From Dimargaris cristalligena (taxonomy: Eukaryota; Kickxellomycota; Dimargaritomycetes; Dimargaritales; Dimargaritaceae): a stretch of 25,547 bases of DNA. The DNA lies in NCBI GenBank assembly GCA_027576995.1, contig JANBQC010000409.1:1-25547 (forward strand). The letters are read 5' to 3'. Below the pieces are notes generated by a model. The model was not told where the DNA came from and ran no database searches. It was given only the letters and a program-made list of their open reading frames with translations. Positions 18,901 through 25,547 of this stretch are shown one piece after another; position 1 is the first letter of the stretch; each line of letters begins with the position of its first letter. Made by a program: the position numbers and the translations under genes.

Positions 18901-21679
18901 AACTGTAGTAGTAGGGCCCTCGGGACCAGGTCGGCCTTTATTCGCTCGCGATTGCTTTAACTCCTGGGCGGCCATGGCCGACGGCCGAGGTGGGCCGGTA
19001 TCTGTTTGGCAAACTATTAAAAGTGCTGACGGTGTCGTTGGTCTCAACCCATCCATTTTTGACCCAACAGCCTCACCAACACTCTCTTCATCCCGACTCA
19101 CTGCTTTGGCACTATTGTACAATACTCCATTCGATGGCCAGTGGGTCATTGGGACCGAGCCGTTTGGGGCCACCAAATGGACTCAGTTGGCTCAGCCGTA
19201 TTTAGCGGTCGCTTACGAGGGTGCGACTATTGCCCTCTTTCCCGTTTCAGGACTGGGGGAGACGGGGCCTATCCAATGCCAACCCTGGGTCACCTGGACC
19301 TTGGAAATATCCGAGCCTATTGTGGAGATTCACGCAGTTAACAACCATATTGTATGCCGTGGTCTGAGCGGCACCCTTCATGTCTATTTTATCCCCCAAC
19401 GAGTCGCCGGCGATTCCTGGTCAATAGCTAATGTACAGGTATCTAACGAAGTCTCCCCGGAGCCGCCAGAGGACAATAGTTCCCCCAAACCACCTATGCC
19501 ACCAACTTCCGATTCGCCTATACTTGTTTACTCGATTCCCGCCGAGGAGTCCCCTGTAGTAACCATCACCTCCTCGGCTAGCTGTCCATACTATTTGTTT
19601 ACTGGTTCTCGCTCCGGTGCAGTTTTGATACGGGATATTCAAAGCGGCCAGACCTTGGTTACACTTAGTGAAGGATCCTCGCCTTATTCGACCCAAATGT
19701 CTGATGTACTGCCCCCCACCTCGTTTAGTTGGCCCCCTTTATCCGTTGACGTGCCGAGTTCCACCACCGAGCCTCACCGGGGCACCTTTAACGTTCCCCT
19801 CCCTGCCACCGCCCTTGACACCCACCACCAACCACTTACTACACTGGGGTCTAACCGACATACTGACTGCATTCGGACCATTATGGTATACCCTGAGCGC
19901 AATGCTCTGAAGAAAATCACCCGCCTCTTCGTCGTTACCACGAGTGACGACGAAGCGGTCCAAGTCTGGCAACTCACGCTCTCGGACTATAGTTTCGAGC
20001 CACTGGTATCGCAGCCGAGCTGGCTCGTAGCGGGTGTTGAATCATCTTATCCGTGTCCCACTTTATCGCCTCCCCCTAGCCCGACGTTCTTGGCGTGGAG
20101 CAGTCGTCACCACCATTCCCGGAGTGCCGAGTTGAGCCCCCATCTTGTCCGCTCGCCGGTGCTCAGCCCCCACACTAGTGCGCCCCCTTCTCCTACACAC
20201 CCGGGTCTGCTGCCCTTATTCCCTATCGCCCCCATGGTGGAGGGTATTAATGGGATTGGGCCCATGGTCACCAGTCCCCCTCGCAATTCCCGCCGCAAAA
20301 GCTACCACCGTGATCGTACCGATCAACACCAGCACTCGCATCATTTATCGTTAGCGAATCTTCCTGAGGAACCATGCGGGGCAACAGTGGACCGGGCACA
20401 ATCCCATACACCAGTGCCTTCGGTGATGCATTTGCTCACAGTTAGCCAGCCGGGCTGCACCACCGCTTGCCTTTTCCAGTCCTTCCTTATGGGAGTTCGT
20501 AGGCCATCCCTCGGTGAGGATAGCTCGGAAATGGTCGAGGTCCCTGGCAGTCAACCCGATGATAATTCGTTCGCTAATTCAGCCAGGCCACCCGTGCCGG
20601 ACTCTGGCTCGGATGGTTGGGAGGGTCCAGCGGCCTGGTCATTTTGGATTCTCAACCTGGCTGATTTACGCACTTCCGACGACGACCCCCGGAAGCGTCA
20701 ATTGGACCAATCCTTTGCCATTAAGTCTATTCCCTTGTCTCCTAAATCGCATGTGACGTCGGGTCTAGGTGATTTACTCTCTGTTACAACCCCCTGGTTT
20801 GGCTATCCTTCGAGTCGATCGGTGGGCTATAGCAGTAGTAGTAGTAGTGCACAAAGGTTCGTGGCGGATGGTGGCCGGCATTTTCACTCGCCACTTGGCC
20901 ACCATGGTGCTACGAGTGCACAGCACCGGGAAATCCATCAACACCCCAGCGGAAGCACGCATAGTCGGGTCAGTGTTGGTCTAGCAAGTACACATACACG
21001 TAAACGCCGCCCAACCCTTGGCAGCACGTCCCAGGCCACTGGCGACAATGCCGGTTTGCATTTGCTAACCTCCACTGGGACATCGGCCCAGGAAACCCCG
21101 GGATACGACTGGCCATCACCACCACGTTGTAGCGATGATGCAAAGGGCAGTAAGGGGTCAAATGCAGTGAGCCAGCGACGATCCTTGCGGCGAGGTACTC
21201 ATGGGATCAGTGGTACCGGAACTTGGGTAGAAATGCAGCCTTTGCCCATCAGTCCACGGCGGTCCAAGAGTTTGGAAATGGAACCGGCTGGCCTCGCAGA
21301 ACTCGACCACATTGCCATGGCCTGCCCTCGCCAGGATCTTGGCCGGCGGCTTTCATCACCCAAATTGACCTCTTTTAATACTGAAGTAACGCCTGGCCGA
21401 GGAACCTCGAACGGTAAAGGATCATCGTCGGAGTCGACCCGCTATTCCCCACCGTACCAGGCGGTATCGGAGACAGCCAGTGAATTATCACAACCATCAT
21501 CCGCTCACGTCTATTTAGATCCTTTGCTTCCCTTCAGCACCGTGCGGCATTTATCCCTTATTCCTCTGGAGCCCCAGAACACAGCATCCACCGCCACTGG
21601 TTCTAATGGTCAAAATCGATCCGTTACTGTATTGATCGCTTTCGGAAACACCATCAAATCGGTTCCATTAATCATTTAA
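15946..21679 (+). CDS. SCAP: SCAP, SREBP cleavage-activating protein (3 exons)
   Basis: The coding parts are 15946-17332, 17480-17673 and 17888-21679, giving 1790 residues. SCAP is the ER sterol sensor that escorts SREBP to the Golgi. It starts with TM1 (about 26-50) and a luminal loop containing DCLLISPLVYWK, matching animal SCAP. The sterol-sensing domain follows: FAYIYYTFYRLDLVKSKFWLG, then the ILGVENV helix, the GLARVGPTMLFRLLVELIAL helix across intron 1, and IIVDHVFQLTFFITVLSIDIRRLE. The COPII-binding motif MELADL of mammals appears as LEISDL (526-531), formed across the second splice junction. TM7 is about 592-609 and TM8 about 726-750. WD-like blades include one near 1099 (TGSRSGAVLIRDIQSGQTLVTL) and one near 1216 (TTSDDEAVQVWQLTL). 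Ser/Pro/His-rich disordered stretches (about 1245-1370 and 1462-1735) interrupt the propeller and make it much longer than human SCAP (1279) or S. pombe Scp1 (about 1085). The codon just before the ATG is an in-frame TAA, which fixes the start despite a weak context. Confidence 0.93.
17333..17479 (+). other. Intron 1 of SCAP
   Basis: This 147-base phase 1 intron has donor GTAAGC, an exact TACTAAC branch point at 17425-17431 and acceptor TTATTCAG. Removing it joins GQ-G-LARVGP in the sterol-sensing domain, exactly as in animal SCAP. Retention would end the protein at an in-frame TAA within the intron. Confidence 0.92.
17674..17887 (+). other. Intron 2 of SCAP
   Basis: This 214-base phase 0 intron has donor GTACGT, an exact TACTAAC at 17838-17844, a pyrimidine-rich tract and acceptor CTCTAG. 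Splicing joins IDIRRLE to ISDLYRKR, which restores a MELADL-like ER-export motif. That strongly supports the junction. Confidence 0.92.
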
Positions 21680-21848
21680 TTGGCATGAGATGGACATCCC
21701 TGTTTACTAAACAACCTCTTATTCTGTAAATGATGGTTTAGCATTCTGAGTGCTTATATACAGCCTAGCTGGGGGTGCTGGATTACAGATTATAGTATGC
21801 ACCCTTATTAGCCTTGGACTCTGGGAGTTACCGAAATTAATAACGATT

Positions 21849-21854
21849 ATTAAA
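21849..21854 (+). terminator. Possible poly(A) signal of SCAP
   Basis: ATTAAA, the commonest variant of AATAAA, lies 170 bases after the SCAP stop in an AT-rich context. No AATAAA is nearer. Weak motif evidence. Confidence 0.25.
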
Positions 21855-23433
21855 CTGTGATACCCCCCCCTTATATATTAAAAATCAAATGTTTGTATGT
21901 TTAATGCGTTGAAGAATTGAACTGTTAGACAATAGACCACTTACAACCGAGGTCACGTTCAAAATCCTCTTATTCGCCTGGCATCCTCTAGGACTGCTAT
22001 CGATTATTCAGTCATCCCTCGGCAAAACTAAGTGACGAGGGTTTCCTGATCTTTTTATGGCTTCTCTTATTATTAATATGGAAGAAATTTATCCAGGCTA
22101 TATAATCAAAAATACGTCGGATGAGACAAATACTACTGACTATAATCGCATCTCAAACATATTATCCTATACACATGCCACTTGAAACCTTTTATTATTG
22201 GGCCAAATTCCATTCATATCTATTAGTTCTATAAACTTTTAATATTACTTGGCTTTAATATTGCCGATTCTGCCATTTTGAAGAGATACTGTTTTGGGAC
22301 AGGCGTCAGGGAGTCGAACAATCCCAATACTGGTAGGCCCTCTTGACTATATTTCCCCCATATCATTCACCTAGATTATGGGCCACTTTGGTCCTAGGGC
22401 AAACCCCCATAGCGGTCCACACCACAACTTTCCATATCATAATTCTACGCTATGACCGGGTCGAGTTGACTCCAAACTTCATTATGATTAAGGTAACCAT
22501 GGTATGATATCACTTGTTAGATGTACGGAAATTATCAAGGGCCTGTATTGCCTCTAAGGGACTGAACCCATTTGTATCCGTACACCCATGGTCATATGGT
22601 AGCCTCGAAGAGATCTGTTCGACCATATTTATTCGGTGGGGCCCGACCACCACCCCAACAATTGCATTGGTCGCCCCTAGTGAAAGTGGAGCGAAGGGGG
22701 GTGGAAATAATAATCAAGACTTTGACAACGGGGTATTACGGGTGTGGTCCAACCGCCCCAGTCTCTATTTGCACTATTTCACCTGGATCCATAGAGGAGT
22801 GTACGCTCAATCTCCGATTGTTGACAATACGATAATCAAGAAAACGGGCCTATTGAGTTGGGTTGGTCATTATATTTTCCGCGGCTATTGCCGCAACTAG
22901 TTTACCTAATAGGCCAGGAATGCCACGTGTGTAAATCCAAATCTCCAACACCAGTGCCACTTTGCAATATTTGACCCCCTATATATATATATATATTGGA
23001 AATACAATAACAGCCCCTACCCTAGTTTTCCCAAAGGGCCGAGGTGGCCACTTATAATTACAATGCCCCATGGTCTCCAACGCCCCTCTAAAGTTTGTCA
23101 AATCATAGACCCAGCCACTTATGGAAAGATATGGGCACTTGTGAATGATCAATGGTCTACTCTTTTATTGTATGGTATGGAAGCATTCCTTTACTGTTCT
23201 ATTTTTTTAAATATCGATAGAATGATTGGGGGGAGGAACCATTCGAGTAGTCTAATCTATTTGGCAGTAGGACTCTTCGTTAACGATGACCGGCTAAAAG
23301 AAATTGGACATTGACTACATGGGTATAGACATTACTAATATCAAGGTTACTAGGGTCCGGAAAAAGGTAAATGCACAAGTCTACCATGGAGTCTTCAATG
23401 TATATCATAAACCTCCCCCTACATTAGCTCCAC

Positions 23434-23440
23434 TATAAAT
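23434..23440 (+). promoter_or_regulatory. TATA box of the small secreted protein gene
   Basis: TATAAAT lies about 160 bases upstream of the start codon and is followed by a C-rich leader without any ATG. This is a good core-promoter layout and supports the gene being real. Confidence 0.5.
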
Positions 23441-23600
23441 ACCGGCCACTTTAGCACCCTAATTAAACCACCATCCTCAGCTCTTTCACTTCCATCGCCG
23501 TATTTTACACCTTGCCCCACCGCAGCCAAACCAACTGATTTGTCGATTTCAATACCAACTCCACCCCCAACCTCCACCCACCTCGTTTTACCGATTCAAA

Positions 23601-23849
23601 ATGCGTTTCACCTCTTTCACCATCACCGTTTGCGTTTTGGGTCTCATGGCTTTGTCGTTTGCCAATGCCAGTCTTCCCGGCCATGATTCCGATGCCGATT
23701 TCCCCGGCCATGACCGTAATGCCGATAACCGCTCCTCTGGTAAAAACAACATGTCCCCTCACTCGCGTGCCTCGGGTGAGAATAATTCTGACTCGGACCA
23801 CAATGAGGGCCCCCATTCCGGTGGCCCCAATGGTCCTGATCGCCATTAG
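23601..23849 (+). CDS. Small secreted His/Asp-rich protein, unrecognised
   Basis: The 82-residue product begins with a textbook signal peptide: MRF, a hydrophobic core, then cleavage expected after ANA (residue 23). The mature part is about 59 residues and very hydrophilic, rich in Asp, Asn, Ser, Gly, Pro and His. It has six His, no Cys and no predicted fold. Two adjacent nine-residue units, LPGHDSDAD (25-33) and FPGHDRNAD (34-42), form an internal tandem repeat. The start has A at -3. A TATA box and ATG-free leader lie upstream and AATAAA lies 171 bases downstream, so this looks like a complete single-exon gene. Function is unknown. A cell-wall or extracellular peptide, metal-binding peptide or effector-like protein are all possible. 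A longer antisense frame (113 residues) is treated as a shadow. Confidence 0.65.
   Translation: MRFTSFTITVCVLGLMALSFANASLPGHDSDADFPGHDRNADNRSSGKNNMSPHSRASGENNSDSDHNEGPHSGGPNGPDRH
23673..23726 (+). repeat. 27-base tandem repeat within the secreted protein gene
   Basis: Two adjacent 27-base units match at 20 of 27 positions and encode the two PGHD-x-x-AD units. Repeat length is a multiple of three, so the frame is kept. Confidence 0.7.
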
Positions 23850-24019
23850 TCCTATCCCGGATTATAGTCTTCTGACCAACTTTCGGCCTCATGTCGTGCC
23901 TTAGGTTGTCCGGAGCTTTTAAAATGTAAATTGTCTGATAGGTTTTACTGACACTTGCCCAAAACCTTCCTATTTTCAAATAGAATATGTATACTATGCT
24001 TGATTTATTTGGCCAATTC

Positions 24020-24025
24020 AATAAA
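24020..24025 (+). terminator. Putative poly(A) signal of the small secreted gene
   Basis: AATAAA lies 171 bases after the stop codon in AT-rich DNA. Motif match only. Confidence 0.4.
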
Positions 24026-24762
24026 ATTGTACCTAAAACTATTTCCACGACGTGGTAGTGCATACCGAAAAGATATTATACTTATAAATTTGGAAACCTT
24101 ACCATTGTTGAAAATATCCTGGTATGTCTCAGAATCCCCTCGATTATTACCGGGCTTTGTACAGTGGAAGATAAAATTATCTACAGCTATGCCGTTTCTA
24201 ACAATCCGAATATATGAGCAATATTCACGCGAGTGTAGTTATGCACCAATAATCTGTATCCTTCAATTCCGACGGGAGGTTGTTTAATCGTGTCTAATGC
24301 GTGGCAATTATCTTAATCAATCAGGTAAAGGGCACTTATTTGACCATAAGCAAATTATATTTTCCATTTCCATGGGGATGCATACTTGAAATGGGTCGGC
24401 GAATAGACGACTCTGTTCAAATCAATTTGCTTCGAAAATAAAAAAGCCATTTTTAGCCATGTTGGATTTAGATGGAGTAGTATGGTAGTTCACTTTAGTC
24501 CGGTCCTATTTTATTGTTGTAAGTCACTACCACAGTAGTGGGAATATGCGGAGGTACATTCGTGGGGTTATGTAGGCGAGTAGCGTACTCTAAAGTAACA
24601 GACTGGACCTCCCAACCACGGGTGTAGATGAGATTTCATTACCGGCGGAAGGCCATACCAATAGTGATAATGTAAGCTAAAGGCCTATGAATTACTGCTT
24701 GACCTAAAATATGTAGATTAATGCCCAATTTAAATTGATATATACACTGAGTTTATAGGAAA

Positions 24763-25174
24763 CTACCGACAATTAAATGTTAATATACCACTACGGGGCT
24801 CTAGTCCCGAGCTGTTGGGCTTGGGGATGTAGGAGGAGGATGTCGCTTCTTCTTCAATGTGATCCAAAGTCATCGAGGCTGGCACCTTACTCACAGAAGA
24901 GAGGATTTCCACAAATCTGGACGAGACGACTCTAGTGGTGAATACAACCACTGACACAGGTTGATATGGATGAGCGGACGAGTACCACGAAATTGAAGGT
25001 AACGTTATGGTAGCTTTCCACTCCTAAGACGCTAAAAGTCCACAAATGTAGGATTCTGGTGGGTATATCACCGGGTGTACTCTTAATCAATACTTGCTCT
25101 GTGGATACGGTGTGCAGTGAAGGTGGTGAAACAATAAATATTGACAAGGCACACTTGCTAATAATAGTATACAT
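24763..25174 (-). pseudogene. Possible coding relic or unspliced exon pair
   Basis: Two overlapping minus-strand frames look partly protein-like. The upstream one starts at an ATG at 25174 (MYTIISKCAL...) and is open to 24932. The other is open from 25023 to a TAG at 24763 and ends with a hydrophilic tail (SSSYIPKPNSSGLEPRSG) whose codons often end in G or C. An acceptor-like CTTAG sits exactly where the second frame opens, but I found no convincing donor or TACTAAC branch point. It may be a frameshifted relic, a two-exon gene, or chance. No family was recognised. Confidence 0.2.
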
Positions 25175-25547
25175 GTATGAGGTAGAGTTTCAATCGGGTT
25201 GAATATCAAAACACCTGGTAGACCCATCAAAACCCTATACAACTGGGCCGAATTTTACTCTCCCCTGTATTGGAGAGGCGAAAATTTGAGCCATACGCAC
25301 CGCTTCCTGTCCCACCTTTTTCTGAGACATGGCTCTTTAAGCCTCATCTCGATATTCCTATTATCACTTTATATACATTTCGTTTCAAGCGGGCAGTCCC
25401 ATGGCTAATAGTAAATTAGGAGTTATTAGAAGATCAAATATGTACATTATGTTGGATTTGCCGAGAAAGTTTCCACTCAAAGAAATTGATGAAACGGCTT
25501 CCCTTCGGAGGTCAAGTGCACAACTTGTTGGTCTATAGTTGCACTGG

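Larger units (their letters stand above)
21680..23600. other. AT-rich spacer between SCAP and the small secreted gene
   Basis: No secure gene is seen. A weak poly(A) signal ATTAAA (21849-21854) lies 170 bases after the SCAP stop, followed by a C8 run at 21863-21870. A frame from 22508 to 22900 (plus) is open for 130 codons but has no ATG. A short ATG-initiated frame at 23063-23314 (83 residues, codons unlike the neighbours) follows a (TA)8 run at 22980-22995. A CACGTG lies near 22924. The last 170 bases form the promoter and C-rich leader of the next gene. No tRNA was convincing. Confidence 0.5.
23850..25547. other. AT-rich right end without a secure gene
   Basis: AATAAA at 24020-24025 probably ends the secreted protein mRNA. 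The rest is AT-rich with short open frames, most starting from non-ATG codons. The only stretch with coding character is on the minus strand at 24763-25174 (separate entry). No RNA gene, long repeat or mobile element was recognised. A gene may lie beyond the right edge. Confidence 0.5.

Noticed and set aside
21940..22010. tRNA-like pieces (a CTTACAA loop and GTTCAAAATC) in the spacer
   Set aside because: The flanking bases do not form the anticodon and T stems, and no acceptor stem pairs, so no tRNA is supported.
22980..22995. (TA)8 run considered as a promoter of an undescribed gene
   Set aside because: No convincing gene follows; simple TA runs are common in AT-rich spacers.
23063..23314. 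ATG-initiated frame of 83 codons downstream of a (TA)8 run
   Set aside because: Codon use is AT-rich and unlike the other genes, no domain or signal is visible and no poly(A) signal stands close by; kept only as a note on the spacer.
23505..23846. Minus-strand frame of 113 codons opposite the small secreted protein
   Set aside because: The plus-strand gene has a signal peptide, TATA box and poly(A) signal; the antisense translation is a low-complexity Gly/Ile/Arg shadow with no promoter evidence.

Overview
The window looks like nuclear DNA from a fungus with long GC-rich genes, few introns and AT-richer spacers. The evidence is a complete GCN1, a cytosolic threonyl-tRNA synthetase, a TMT1/CRG1-type methyltransferase and an SREBP-cleavage-activating protein (SCAP), all read with the standard code. 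Only two introns are needed. Both have GT-AG ends and an exact TACTAAC branch point. SCAP with a complete sterol-sensing domain, plus the style of the other proteins, would fit an early-diverging lineage (Zoopagomycota/Kickxellomycotina is my guess), but the sequence alone does not prove this.

Layout: 1-525 is the AT-rich 3' flank of GCN1. 526-9594 (-) is GCN1, one 3022-residue exon. 9595-10531 is a divergent promoter region. 10532-11491 (+) is the methyltransferase. 11492-11798 is a short convergent 3' spacer. 11799-14003 (-) is threonyl-tRNA synthetase. 14004-15945 is a large divergent promoter region holding a Gcn4/AP-1 type site, an E-box palindrome, an SRE-1-like motif, CCAAT boxes and two tiny ORFs. 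15946-21679 (+) is SCAP in three exons, predicted at 1790 residues. 21680-23600 is an AT-rich spacer. 23601-23849 (+) is a small secreted His/Asp-rich protein. 23850-25547 is AT-rich with no secure gene, apart from a possible coding relic on the minus strand.

Functional links: GCN1 brings stalled or collided ribosomes and uncharged tRNA to the Gcn2 kinase. The kinase in turn raises Gcn4-type bZIP activity, which in yeast induces aminoacyl-tRNA synthetase genes. Here a perfect TGAGTCA lies upstream of the synthetase, so two genes of the amino-acid starvation response lie within 14 kb. SCAP is a separate sterol/oxygen-sensing module, and its upstream region carries SREBP-like and NF-Y-like motifs. 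No mobile element, CRISPR array, rRNA or convincing tRNA was found. The least ordinary items are the greatly expanded C-terminal half of SCAP, the small secreted protein with its internal repeat, and a few coding-like fragments in the spacers. No clearly new multi-gene system was seen.
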